Source: Palsa-504 sp963847965
GTDB lineage: Bacteria; Actinomycetota; Actinomycetes; Streptosporangiales; Streptosporangiaceae
Length of the DNA stretch: 64,000 nt
Assembly: GCA_963847965.1 (NCBI GenBank)
Contig: CAWKCG010000050.1
Coordinates: 223,132-287,131 of the forward strand
Reading direction: 5' to 3'
Below the pieces are notes generated by a model, which searched no databases, was not told where the DNA came from, and saw only the letters and a list, made by a program, of their open reading frames with translations. The position numbers and the translations under genes are program-made. The stretch's first letter is position 1; every line of letters begins with the position of its first letter. Of the stretch, positions 17,211 to 25,963 are shown piece after piece.

Positions 17211-19288
17211 ACGTGGCGTCGCGTCGCCGTCTCGTGGTGCTCTACGTGGTCGCGTTCTCCATGCTGGCTGCGCTGGGCGGCAGGCTGTACTACGTGCAGG
17301 TGATGGACAGCACCTCGTTGAAGCAGCAGGCCACGCAGAACCAGACCAGGGACGTGCTGGTGCCCGCGGTCCGCGGCCAGATCCTCGACGACGTCGGCAG
17401 CCCGCTGGTCACGAACCAGACGGCCCTGGTCGTCTCGGTGAACATGTCGATCCTGTCCCGGCAGCCCGACCAGGCCACGGTGCTGCGCCGGCTGGCCTCG
17501 CTGCTCCACATGAAGTACTCGGTGCTGACCGACAAGACCCGGCAGTGCACCAGGGGCGTCCCGGCCCCGTGCTGGGCGGGCTCTCCCTACCAGCCGATCC
17601 CGGTAGACCAGAACGTCTCGGACCAGGTGGCGCTCCAGGTCATGGAGGAACAGAACGAGTTCCCCGGAGTCACCGCGCAGGTCCAGCCGGTCGTGGACTA
17701 TCCCGAGCCGGACGGGGCCAACCCCGCGCAGGTCCTCGGTTACCTCCAGCCGATCACCCCGCAGGAACTTAAAAGCAGGCACCTGTCCGTGACCGGCTTC
17801 TCCGGGGTAGACCTGGTGGGCCAGGCGGGTCTTGAGGCGCAGTACGACAGCCAGCTGCGCGGCACGCCGGGTAACCAGGTGGTGTACGTCAACGCCGCGG
17901 GCGAGGTGACGGGCGAAGCCGGCCTGACGCCGGCCGTGAGCGGCGACGACCTGGTGACCAGCCTGAACGCGCAGCTGCAGGCGGATGTCCAGAATGCGCT
18001 GAACGGCGCGATCGCCAGGTCGCGGGCCGCGGGCAACGCCGCCGACCAGGGCGCGGCGATCGTGATGACGACCACCGGCCGGGTCGTGGCGATGGCCAGT
18101 TACCCGGACTACAACCCGAGCGTGTGGGTGGGCGGCATCTCGCAGTCGGAGTTCAACGACCTGTTCGGCACCAAGGACGGGCAGCCGATCATCAACTGGG
18201 CCACCCAGGGTCAGTACGCCCCCGGCTCCACCTGGAAGATCACCTCGACCGCCGCCGCCGTGGCCGACGGGTACTCCTTGAACGGCCTGTACAACTGCCC
18301 CGCCTCGGTCAGCATCGACGGCCAGTCGTTCGTTAACGACGGCGAGCCCGGCCTGGGCGCCATGACGTTCGCCCAGGCGCTCATCTACTCCTGTGACACG
18401 GTGTACTACGACATCGGCTACGGCATGTACCAGACCGACGACCCCAAGGCCAACGACGTGACGTCGCCGAACGCCCCGATTCAGAAGATGCAGAAGATGG
18501 AGGTGGAGTGGGGCTTCGGCGAGCCCACCGGCATCGACCTGCCCGCCGAGTCGCTGGGCAGCGTGCCCACCAGGGAATGGCTGTACTACCTGTGGAAGGA
18601 CAACGCGCACACCGGCGAGAACTGGTGTAAGTACGGCCGCGAGAACGGCTCCTACGTGCAGCGGATCGAATGGCAGGACTGCCAGAGCGGCAACGTGTGG
18701 GAACCCGGCCAGGCGGCCATCGCGGCGATCGGCCAGGGTTATGTCACCGTCACCCCGCTCCAGCTCGCCGACGCCTACGCGGCGCTGGCCAACGGCGGCA
18801 CGCTGTACAGCCCGCGGATCGGCGAGGCCCTGATCTCGCCGACCACCGGCCAGGTGGTCCAGCAGATCAACCCGCCGGTCATCCGTCACCTGCCCGTTTC
18901 CTCCTACACGCTGGCCTACATCCGCAACGCGCTGCAGGGCGTGGTCACGCAGGGCACCGCCGCGGGCCCCTTCAGCGGCTTCCCGCTGAACAAGGTCTGC
19001 GTGGCGGGCAAGACCGGTACCGCCCAGCTCTTCGGCAAGAACGCGACCTCCGTGTTCGCCTCGTTCGCCCCCTGCAATGACCCGAAGTACGTGGTCCTCG
19101 TCATGGTCCCGGACTCCGGCTACGGCGCCGACGTGGCGGCGCCCGCGGTCCGGCAGATATGGGACGATATCTATGGCCTGGAGGGGCACCAGGCGGCGCT
19201 GCCCGGCGGTCAGGTGCCGTCCTCGCTACCGCAGGTCACGTCCACCGGGGCGATCGTCGCGCCGGCCGGCTACCGCAGGGGGTCATGA
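17207..19288 (+). CDS. mrdA: penicillin-binding protein 2 (peptidoglycan transpeptidase)
   Basis: Class B PBP (693 aa from the preferred start) that crosslinks lateral-wall peptidoglycan with RodA. It has an N-terminal membrane helix (LVVLYVVAFSMLAALGG), the dimerisation region (RGQILDDVGSPLV) and the transpeptidase domain. The active serine is in APGSTWKIT (SxxK, about residue 340), the second motif is SCD (in place of SxN, common in actinobacterial PBP2), and the third is AGKTGTAQ (about residue 603). The GTG at 17207 has GGGAGG seven bases upstream and forms a GTGA overlap with mreD; an ATG at 17186 would add seven residues. Confidence 0.95.
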   Translation: MNVASRRRLVVLYVVAFSMLAALGGRLYYVQVMDSTSLKQQATQNQTRDVLVPAVRGQILDDVGSPLVTNQTALVVSVNMSILSRQPDQATVLRRLASLLHMKYSVLTDKTRQCTRGVPAPCWAGSPYQPIPVDQNVSDQVALQVMEEQNEFPGVTAQVQPVVDYPEPDGANPAQVLGYLQPITPQELKSRHLSVTGFSGVDLVGQAGLEAQYDSQLRGTPGNQVVYVNAAGEVTGEAGLTPAVSGDDLVTSLNAQLQADVQNALNGAIARSRAAGNAADQGAAIVMTTTGRVVAMASYPDYNPSVWVGGISQSEFNDLFGTKDGQPIINWATQGQYAPGSTWKITSTAAAVADGYSLNGLYNCPASVSIDGQSFVNDGEPGLGAMTFAQALIYSCDTVYYDIGYGMYQTDDPKANDVTSPNAPIQKMQKMEVEWGFGEPTGIDLPAESLGSVPTREWLYYLWKDNAHTGENWCKYGRENGSYVQRIEWQDCQSGNVWEPGQAAIAAIGQGYVTVTPLQLADAYAALANGGTLYSPRIGEALISPTTGQVVQQINPPVIRHLPVSSYTLAYIRNALQGVVTQGTAAGPFSGFPLNKVCVAGKTGTAQLFGKNATSVFASFAPCNDPKYVVLVMVPDSGYGADVAAPAVRQIWDDIYGLEGHQAALPGGQVPSSLPQVTSTGAIVAPAGYRRGS

Positions 19289-20514
19289 TGCCGGGGCGGA
19301 CCAGCCCGAGCTACGCCGTACGGACCGTACGCGGGTACAGCGTGCCGCGGCTCGGGGCCTTCTCCAGCCGCCCGCGGTCCCTGCTGGCCAGGGCGTTCGC
19401 GAGGAACTCGGTCCTGCGGCAGATGGACTGGATCCTCGTCGTGGTGGTGCTGGGGCTGAGCGCAATCGGCACCCTGCTGGTCTGGTCGGCCACGCAGCCC
19501 AGCCTGGCCGCGGCGGGCGACGACCCGCGCACGTACCTGAAGAAGCAGCTGCTGAACGTGGTGCTCGGCCTGTGCCTCATGATCGGGGTGAGCTTCATCG
19601 ACGCCCGGCAGCTGCGCACGTGGGCGCCGTGGATCTACGGCGCGACGCTGCTCGCCCTGGCGGCCGTGCGGGTGGGCGGCGTAGACATCAACGGCGCCCG
19701 GGCCTGGTTCGACCTGCCCGGCGGCTTCCAGGTCGAGCCTTCGGAATTCGCCAAGGTCGCCCTCGTCCTGATCGTCGCGACGGTGTTCGCCCGGACCCGG
19801 GCCGACACCCCGGGTCTCCGCTCCGTCCTGATCGCGCTGGCCTGCGCCGGGCCGCTGATCATCCTGGTGGTGATCGAGCCCGCCCTGGGCGTAGCCCTGG
19901 TGCTCGTGGTCGTGGCCGCCGCCATGGTCGTGCTGTCGGGGGCGCGGTTGCGCGTCATCGCGGCCCTGGCCGTGGTCGCGGTCGGCGGGGTCTACGCAGC
20001 GGCCCACCTGCACGTGCTGAAGTCCTACCAGCTGTCCCGGTTCACCTCCTTCCTGCACCCGTCGGCGAACCTGGCCGGCGCCGGGTACAACGCGTCACAG
20101 GCCAAGATCGCGGTGGGCTCCGGCGGGCTGCTCGGCACGGGCCTGTTCCACGGCCAGCTCGTGGCCGGGAGCTTCGTCCCGTCCCAGGACACGGACTTCA
20201 TCTTCACCGTGGCAGGCGAGGAACTCGGCTTCGTCGGGTGCATCGTGATCGTCGTGCTGCTCGGCATCGTGATCGCCCGGGCGCTGCAGATCGCCAACCG
20301 GGCGGACGACCTGTTCGGCATGCTCATCGCCTCCGGCGTCGCGTTGTGGTTCGCGTGGCAATCCTTCGTCAACATCGGCATGACCATCGGCATCATGCCG
20401 ATCACCGGCCTGCCGCTGCCGTTTATCTCCTACGGCGGCTCGGCCGTCTTTGCCGACATGATCGCGATCGGCATGCTCCAGTCGGTCCGCCGCCGCCACC
20501 GCGTCTTCGATTAA
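19285..20514 (+). CDS. rodA: rod shape-determining protein RodA (SEDS glycosyltransferase)
   Basis: Polytopic SEDS-family peptidoglycan polymerase (409 aa) acting with PBP2. About ten membrane helices are visible from DWILVVVVLGLSAIGTLLVW onward. The conserved extracellular acidic loop FVPSQDTDFIFTVAGEELGF and the C-terminal ITGLPLPFISYGGSA signature are intact. The start is the ATG overlapping the mrdA stop (ATGA). It ends the elongasome operon; a 618-base gap follows. Confidence 0.95.
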   Translation: MMPGRTSPSYAVRTVRGYSVPRLGAFSSRPRSLLARAFARNSVLRQMDWILVVVVLGLSAIGTLLVWSATQPSLAAAGDDPRTYLKKQLLNVVLGLCLMIGVSFIDARQLRTWAPWIYGATLLALAAVRVGGVDINGARAWFDLPGGFQVEPSEFAKVALVLIVATVFARTRADTPGLRSVLIALACAGPLIILVVIEPALGVALVLVVVAAAMVVLSGARLRVIAALAVVAVGGVYAAAHLHVLKSYQLSRFTSFLHPSANLAGAGYNASQAKIAVGSGGLLGTGLFHGQLVAGSFVPSQDTDFIFTVAGEELGFVGCIVIVVLLGIVIARALQIANRADDLFGMLIASGVALWFAWQSFVNIGMTIGIMPITGLPLPFISYGGSAVFADMIAIGMLQSVRRRHRVFD

Positions 20515-21132
20515 CACCGTTCTCGACCTAATAAGCACAGATTTTCCGACCGGTAATCATTCGGCTAATCCAACCAAACGTCGGCAGTCTCGGCTTCCTG
20601 TAGCGGAAGACCTGTTTCACAGCAACCTCTCACGTTGTTCGCCGTATACAATGTGCTGTCCGGCCTCCCGGTTTGTTCCCTGTATACACCGAGATTTCCA
20701 GGCTATATCCCCGTTATCATCTCGTGTTCAAACAGCACCCCGGCCATGGCCCGGCGCTGCCGCCGATTCGGCCCGCGAGCCGCGCCACGATGACCCCGCT
20801 GGCCAGCGCTTCCTTTCCATCAGGCCGAATCCGCTTATGCCTGCTTATCTACCCGGCGCGCCGTTAAGTCTCGTCTGACCGATTCAATAAAGCCCGCAAC
20901 TCGGAAATTCGGAGCAGATCACACCAGCGGGCTCGAATATCGAGTCACTCACCCTTCACTCCCTAAATCAGGATCTTCTATGGCATGAGTCCTTGGGTCA
21001 CCCGATAGTTGCAAAAACTCGGCTGAGTGACGGTAAACCATGGAGTCTCGATGTACGTCATGTTTGAAGACCGAATATCCGCAAAAGCCTGGCGCTCTTG
21101 TGGGGGGTCCGGATCATTCCTAAGGAGAGCAC
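20515..21132 (+). other. 618-bp AT-richer intergenic region and leader
   Basis: No credible gene is seen; two short overlapping frames around 20651-20878 have no family resemblance. The GC content is visibly lower than in the flanks. Two GTATAC sites (near 20643 and 20691) and a small hairpin-forming ACTCGGCTGAGT (near 21017) are present. The last ~200 bases before the exported-protein operon are the likely promoter and 5' leader; TAAGGAGAG just before 21133 is its ribosome-binding site. The leader matched no riboswitch class I could recognise by eye. Confidence 0.55.
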
Positions 21133-21630
21133 GTGAGCAAGCTATTCACCACCAGGCGGCGGATCGCCATCGTCGTCGGAGCCTCCGCTGTCGTCCTGGC
21201 GGGCGGCGGCGCGGCATTCGCGTACTTCACCGCGAGCGGGTCGGGCACCGGCTCAGCGACCGTCGGCGCCACCGGGACCTGGGCAGTGAGCCCAGGCCAG
21301 CTCCACTGGCACCATTTACCCGGGCTCCGGGATCGAAGCGTGATCACGTTCAACGTCAAGAACACCGGTACGGCCGATCAGCAGTACTCGACCGCGACCG
21401 CTGCGGTGAACAGCAGCGGCGGGGATATCACTCAGAGCGGCAGCCCGGTTTCCGGCTGCCTGGCGACCTGGTTCAGCACGTCGGTGAGTAGCGACCCCGG
21501 CATCAACACCAACGTGGGCGGCGGCGACACCGTCCAGGTCCAGGTCACGGTGACGATGCCGACCGACTCGACGGACAACCAGAACGATTGCCAGAGCGCA
21601 ACACCGGACGTGACCCTCACCATCGGCTGA
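21133..21630 (+). CDS. exported protein with SipW-like (AYF) signal region
   Basis: A 165-residue protein starting with basic residues (KLFTTRRR), a hydrophobic helix (IAIVVGASAVVLAGGGAAF), then AYFTASGSGTGSATVG. The A-Y-F then Ser/Gly/Thr pattern at the cleavage region is typical of SipW-dependent TasA/camelysin-type proteins. The rest is a predicted beta-sandwich with two cysteines (SGCLATW, NDCQSA). A good GGAG precedes the GTG. It is the first of four exported-protein genes in a row. No SipW peptidase, TasA or sortase gene is in the window. Function unknown; a surface or fibre protein is the best guess. Confidence 0.75.
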   Translation: MSKLFTTRRRIAIVVGASAVVLAGGGAAFAYFTASGSGTGSATVGATGTWAVSPGQLHWHHLPGLRDRSVITFNVKNTGTADQQYSTATAAVNSSGGDITQSGSPVSGCLATWFSTSVSSDPGINTNVGGGDTVQVQVTVTMPTDSTDNQNDCQSATPDVTLTIG

Positions 21631-21820
21631 CCCGAAATCAGGGCCGGGACGCTGAGCGCCGCGCTCGCGTTACGGCTGGCTGGCCGGCCGCGGGGGCGGT
21701 TTGCTCCCGTCGGCCTGGCCAGCCCCCGGCCCGGCGATCCGTCAAGGCTGCGGTCAGCACGGCCATCGCCCGCCCAGGCGGGCTCACCGCGAGGGTCAGG
21801 TTCTAGGGGGAGCAGTTGGC

Positions 21821-22855
21821 ATGATCAGGTTCTCGGCCATGGCGCCAGCCCAGCGCGCTCGCCTCGTCGGCGTGCTCGCTGTCGTCCCCGTCGGGGTCTT
21901 CGCCTCCGGGCTTTTCGTCGTCAGCTCCCTGGCGGCCTCCGGCCTTCCCGTTCCCGTGATCACCGGCTCCCCGTCGAACCCGACGACCTCTTCGTCGGCC
22001 ACGTTCACGTTCACCGACTCCCAGGCGGGGGCGAAGTTCCAGTGTTCCCTCGACTCCTCGTCCTTCGCCAAATGCTCAAGCGGCGTCACCTATGGCGGGC
22101 TCGCACAGGGCAGCCACACCTTCCGCGTCGAGGCGGTGTCCGGGTCCAAGACCAGCAACGCCGCCAGTTACAGCTGGCAGGTGACCAGGGAAGGGCCTGC
22201 CGCCCCGGTGATCACATCGGGTCCCACCAATCCCTCCACGGACACCAGCCCCGAGTTCAGGTTCACCGACACAAGCTGGCCGCTCGTCACGTTCACCTGC
22301 TGGCTGGATTCAGGCAAGCACATGGACTGCACGGGGGACACCGACCATGACGGCAACCGAACCGTCGAGGGCGAGTGGCAGTTCGAGAACCTCGCCCTGG
22401 GCCAGCACTGCTTCTACGTCTACGTCACCGACTGGGCCAGGCGCGTGTCACCGACCACCACGTTCTGCTGGACGATCGGCACCGCCTTGCAGAACTTCAC
22501 CGTCGCCGGAAGCCTGACCACGCCGTTGTACCCCGGCACCAGCCTGCCGCTGAACATGACCTTCACCAACCCGAACTCCTCGTCGATCACCATCGCCAGC
22601 GGGGGCATCTCGGCCAGCAACATCACGATCACGAGCAACGCCCCCGGCTGCGCGTCGTCGAACTTCGCCGTAAAACAGGGCCTGACCAGCGCCGTCACCA
22701 TCCCGGCCCACCAGAGCACGCCCATCTCGCTGTCCACGCTCGGCGTGCCCCAGGGCGACTGGCCGGTGATCGAGATGATCGAGACCAACACCAACCAGGA
22801 CGCCTGCGAGGGCGCGAAGCTCACCTTGACCTACTCCGGGATCGAGGCCTCCTGA
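21821..22855 (+). CDS. exported Ig-like surface protein
   Basis: A 344-residue protein with a signal-like N-terminus (ARLVGVLAVVPVGVFASGLFVVSSLAA). Two repeated beta modules follow: PVITGSPSNPTTSSSATFTF with KFQCSLDSSSFAKC, and PVITSGPTNPSTDTSPEFRF with TFTCWLDSGKHMDC. Both resemble the short 'F.CSLDG..f..C' Ig-like modules of bacterial surface proteins. A C-terminal beta domain (FTVAGSLTTPLYPGTSLPL) resembles part of the next gene's product. The ATG at 21821 has GGGGGAG eight bases before it; earlier in-frame starts from 21701 have none. The 190 bases before it hold no other gene. The stop overlaps the next start (TGATG). Confidence 0.75.
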   Translation: MIRFSAMAPAQRARLVGVLAVVPVGVFASGLFVVSSLAASGLPVPVITGSPSNPTTSSSATFTFTDSQAGAKFQCSLDSSSFAKCSSGVTYGGLAQGSHTFRVEAVSGSKTSNAASYSWQVTREGPAAPVITSGPTNPSTDTSPEFRFTDTSWPLVTFTCWLDSGKHMDCTGDTDHDGNRTVEGEWQFENLALGQHCFYVYVTDWARRVSPTTTFCWTIGTALQNFTVAGSLTTPLYPGTSLPLNMTFTNPNSSSITIASGGISASNITITSNAPGCASSNFAVKQGLTSAVTIPAHQSTPISLSTLGVPQGDWPVIEMIETNTNQDACEGAKLTLTYSGIEAS

Positions 22856-23313
22856 TGAGACGCCGCTCGCTCCTGCTCATCGCGCCGGTGGCCTGCATCG
22901 TGGTCGGCCTGTCCTCGGGCGCCGCGTACGCGTACTTCAGCAGCTCCGGGCACGGCACCGGCTCGGCCAGCGTCGGGTCCATGCAGACCGTCGCGATCTC
23001 CGGCACGGTCAGCCCTAACACGCCGCTGCTGCCCGGTGGCTCCGGTGACGTGACCTTCAAGGTCACCAACCCCAACAACTTCGCCGTCACCCTGGTCAGC
23101 GTGGTCGGCAACGGGACGATTACCAGCAATCAGTCCAACTGCACGACAACGGGGGTCACGTTCACTAACCAGACCGGCCTCAGCACCTCCATCCCGGCCG
23201 ACAACACCGCGACCATTGACCTGCCCGGCGCCGCCACGATGAGTACGGCGTCATCAGCAGGCTGCCAGGGAGCGACGTTCTCCGTCCCGGTGACGATCTC
23301 GGTGGAGAAGTAA
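22855..23313 (+). CDS. exported protein with SipW-like (AYF) signal region
   Basis: A 152-residue protein beginning RRRSLLLIAPVACIVVGLSS, then GAAYAYFSSSGHGTGSASVG, a near copy of the signal region of the gene at 21133. The mature part is one predicted beta-sandwich (PLLPGGSGDVTFKVTNPN) with two cysteines (SNCTTTG, AGCQGA) and resembles the C-terminal domain of the preceding protein. It overlaps both neighbours by one base (TGATG and TAATG), so the three downstream genes of this operon are tightly coupled. Function unknown. Confidence 0.75.
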   Translation: MRRRSLLLIAPVACIVVGLSSGAAYAYFSSSGHGTGSASVGSMQTVAISGTVSPNTPLLPGGSGDVTFKVTNPNNFAVTLVSVVGNGTITSNQSNCTTTGVTFTNQTGLSTSIPADNTATIDLPGAATMSTASSAGCQGATFSVPVTISVEK

Positions 23314-25814
23314 TGACCAGGCACGCTCCAGCCCACCGCCCCGGTCCCGCCCCGGCCCCCTTCGACGGCCCGGGTCAGCAACCCGCCCGCGGGTTCTCCC
23401 GCGTGCTGGTGGTGGCCGTCGGAGCAATCGCGGCCCTGCTGTTCATCTTGGCCGGTGTGGCGCTCGCTTACTTCTTGACCACCAGCAGCTCCGACGCCGA
23501 GGCTCAGGCCGCGACCCTGTCCGCGCCCACCGCGGGTGCGCAGAACGGCACGGCCACGACCAGCACCGTGCCGATCAAGTGGACCGCTCCTACCGGTTAC
23601 ACGCCGACGGGCTACACCGTCCTACGCTGCAGCGGAACCTCGTGCACCCCCACGACGATCAGCAACGGGACCTGCAGCGGCACGATCACCGGGACCAGCT
23701 GCACCGACACCGACACCGGCCTAGCCGAGGGCACCACCTATACCTACGAGATCGAGGCGGATCTCGGCAACTGGGTGAGCTCCCCGGGCAGTTCCTTCAC
23801 TGCGGCGACAACCGCCGTCAGCAGCCTCACGTACACCACTCAGCCCAGCTCGGGGCAGAACATCCAGGCTACGGGCACGGGCGGCTTCGGCGTGTCGGTG
23901 GCGATCAAGGACAGCAACGGCAGCACGATTACCAGCGGCACCGGCAGCACAGACTCGGTGACCCTGGCCATCGGCAACAACGCCGGTCCCGGGGGCGTCC
24001 TGTCCTGCACCAACCCGGGCGGCCTGACGGTGACGGCGTCCGGAGGCGTGGCGAACTTCACCGGGTGCGACATCACTAAGGTAGGCAACGGCTACACGCT
24101 CAAGGTTTCTGATACCACCCACTCGTCTGTTCCGTCGGCGACCTCGAACTCCTTCAACATCACCGCAGGGAACGTCTCGCAGTTCGCGGTGGGGGGCCTC
24201 GCCGCGACGGAGACGGCAGGTTCCCAGGTGACAGGTTTGACGCTGACGGCCGAGGATGCCGACGGCAATACGGTCACCTCTTTCATCAACAGCCATTCGA
24301 TCACCTGGTCGGGCCCGACGACCAGCCCGGGCGGCACGGCGCCGACCCTGCCGAACGGCACGGTCAGCTTCAGCAACGGCGTGAGCACCACCCCGCTGAG
24401 CGTCACCTTCACTCAAGCGGGCTCGCAGACCCTGACCGCGACCGACGGAGACCTCACCGGGTCGGCCACCACCACCGTGAACGCCGGGTCCTTCACGGAG
24501 TACACGGTTGGAGGAATCGGCTCGACCGCGACCGCGGGTACGCAGGTCACCGGCGTGACGCTCACGGCCGCAGATGCCGACGGGAACCCGGTCACCACCT
24601 ACAACGCGAGCAACCAGTCGATTACCTGGTCGGGCCCGACGACCAGCCCGGGCGGTAAGGCGCCGACCCTGCCGAGCGGCACGGTGAGCTTCAGCAGCGG
24701 CGTGAGCACGACCTCGCTGAGCGTCACCTTCACTCACGCGGGCTCGCAGACCCTCAAGGCGACCGACGGGTCCTCCCGCACCGGGTCGGCCACCACGACG
24801 GTGAACCCGGGGACCGCGTCGCAGTTCGTGGTCGGTGGCATCGGCTCGACGGCCACGGCGGGTACACCGGTGACCGGTGTGACGCTGACGGCTGAGGACG
24901 CCGACGGGAACCCGGTCACCGCCTACACCGGCAGCCAGTCGGTTACCTGGTCGGGCCCGACGACCAGCCCGGGCGGCACGGCGCCGACCCTGCCGAGCGG
25001 CACGGTCAGCTTCAGCAGCGGCGTGAGCACGACCTCGCTGAGCGTCACGTTCACTCACGGGGGCTCGCAGACGCTCACCGCGACCCAGGGATCCGTCACC
25101 GGGTCGGCCACCACGACGGTGAGCCCGGGGACCGCGTCGCAGTTCGCGATCGGTGGCATCGGCTCGACGGCCACGGCGGGTACGCCGGTCACGGGTGTGA
25201 CGCTGACGGCTGAGGACGCCGACGGCAACACGGTCACCACCTACACCGGCAGCCAGTCGATCACCTGGTCCGGTCCCACGGATAGCCCGAACGGCTTCAA
25301 GGCGCCGACCCTGCCCAGCGGGACCGTCAGCTTCAGCAGCGGCGTGAGCACGACCTCGCTGAGCGTCACCTTCGTTGACGCGGCCTCGCAGACGCTCACC
25401 GCGACGCAGGGTTCGATCACCGGCTCGGCTACCACCACCGTAAGCGCGGGGGCCGCCGCGGGCCTGAGCTTCGGCAGCGTTACGTACGACAACGGCAAAT
25501 CCACCACCATCACGTGCTCCGGGACGGTCGGTAACTTCAACTTCACCTGCACGCTGGCGGCAAACCCCGGCGGTAGCGGCACCATCACGGCCGACGTCGT
25601 CCTCGTCGACCAGGACCTGAACCCGGTGGATGCGTCGTCGCAGATCACTATCACACTGGGCGGGCATGGTGGCGGCTCGGTCAGCCCCGGTTCTGTGACG
25701 ATTGCGAAGGGCTCTTCTGCATCGTCTAGCACCTTCACATTGACGCTGAACGGCGGCGGCAATGGGAGCGCTTCAGCGAGTGGGGACGGTTTCCAGGCGA
25801 ACCTTGAGCCGTGA
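23313..25814 (+). CDS. membrane-anchored surface protein with four ~107-residue Ig-like repeats
   Basis: An 833-residue protein. A 28-residue Pro/Ala-rich basic start precedes one hydrophobic helix (VLVVAVGAIAALLFILAGVA) that ends in LAYFLTTSSS, the same AYF pattern as its operon partners. Next come a fibronectin-III-like domain (PTAGAQNGTATTSTVPIKW) and an Ig-like domain. Four tandem repeats follow from about residue 288 to 714, each with TAGTxVTGVTLTAEDADGN, SITWSGPTTSPGG and GVSTTSLSVTFTHAGSQTL. A final beta domain with one Cys pair ends the protein. No LPXTG motif or C-terminal anchor is present. The repeats resemble bacterial adhesin or invasin modules. Likely a long stalk on the cell surface. 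Confidence 0.8.
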   Translation: MTRHAPAHRPGPAPAPFDGPGQQPARGFSRVLVVAVGAIAALLFILAGVALAYFLTTSSSDAEAQAATLSAPTAGAQNGTATTSTVPIKWTAPTGYTPTGYTVLRCSGTSCTPTTISNGTCSGTITGTSCTDTDTGLAEGTTYTYEIEADLGNWVSSPGSSFTAATTAVSSLTYTTQPSSGQNIQATGTGGFGVSVAIKDSNGSTITSGTGSTDSVTLAIGNNAGPGGVLSCTNPGGLTVTASGGVANFTGCDITKVGNGYTLKVSDTTHSSVPSATSNSFNITAGNVSQFAVGGLAATETAGSQVTGLTLTAEDADGNTVTSFINSHSITWSGPTTSPGGTAPTLPNGTVSFSNGVSTTPLSVTFTQAGSQTLTATDGDLTGSATTTVNAGSFTEYTVGGIGSTATAGTQVTGVTLTAADADGNPVTTYNASNQSITWSGPTTSPGGKAPTLPSGTVSFSSGVSTTSLSVTFTHAGSQTLKATDGSSRTGSATTTVNPGTASQFVVGGIGSTATAGTPVTGVTLTAEDADGNPVTAYTGSQSVTWSGPTTSPGGTAPTLPSGTVSFSSGVSTTSLSVTFTHGGSQTLTATQGSVTGSATTTVSPGTASQFAIGGIGSTATAGTPVTGVTLTAEDADGNTVTTYTGSQSITWSGPTDSPNGFKAPTLPSGTVSFSSGVSTTSLSVTFVDAASQTLTATQGSITGSATTTVSAGAAAGLSFGSVTYDNGKSTTITCSGTVGNFNFTCTLAANPGGSGTITADVVLVDQDLNPVDASSQITITLGGHGGGSVSPGSVTIAKGSSASSSTFTLTLNGGGNGSASASGDGFQANLEP
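24175..25455 (+). repeat. four tandem ~321-bp repeats in the surface-protein gene
   Basis: Units begin near 24175, 24492, 24812 and 25132, with about 321 bases between equivalent points. Copies 3 and 4 are nearly identical over long stretches (for example the AGCTTCAGCAGCGGCGTGAG block recurs in copies 2, 3 and 4). Each encodes one Ig-like module. Confidence 0.88.
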
Positions 25815-25824
25815 TAGATCAGCT

Positions 25825-25841
25825 GTCCCGCCGACCGGGAC
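25825..25841 (+). terminator. candidate transcription terminator after the surface operon
   Basis: GTCCCG-CCGAC-CGGGAC forms a perfect six-base-pair stem eleven bases after the stop of the repeat protein. No T-run follows, which is common for actinobacterial terminators but lowers certainty. Confidence 0.4.
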
Positions 25842-25963
25842 TCATCTCCTGCCCGACACTGAAGCAAGTTCAGAGCAGGAGGCTGGCCGCGAGCCTGCGG
25901 CAGCCGCGAGACCTCCCGGTCGCCGGGCCGTGTTACCACCGCTCGTTCGGATAACCTGTGTTG

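Noticed and set aside
15542..19189. 1,215-codon minus-strand open frame over mreD, mrdA
   Set aside because: Shadow of MreD and PBP2 in the opposite strand; composition is typical of antisense high-GC frames and no motif is present.
20515..21132. c-di-AMP or c-di-GMP riboswitch before the surface operon
   Set aside because: I compared by eye with the remembered consensus cores and found no convincing match; a covariance search would be needed.
22375..22854. Upstream extension of the gene at 22855
   Set aside because: It runs inside the preceding surface-protein gene in another frame and is His/Arg-rich nonsense; the ATG at 22855 begins a clear signal peptide.
24175..25455. CRISPR-like array
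   Set aside because: The regular 321-base spacing comes from coding repeats of Ig-like modules; no short palindromic repeats with unique spacers are present anywhere in the window.
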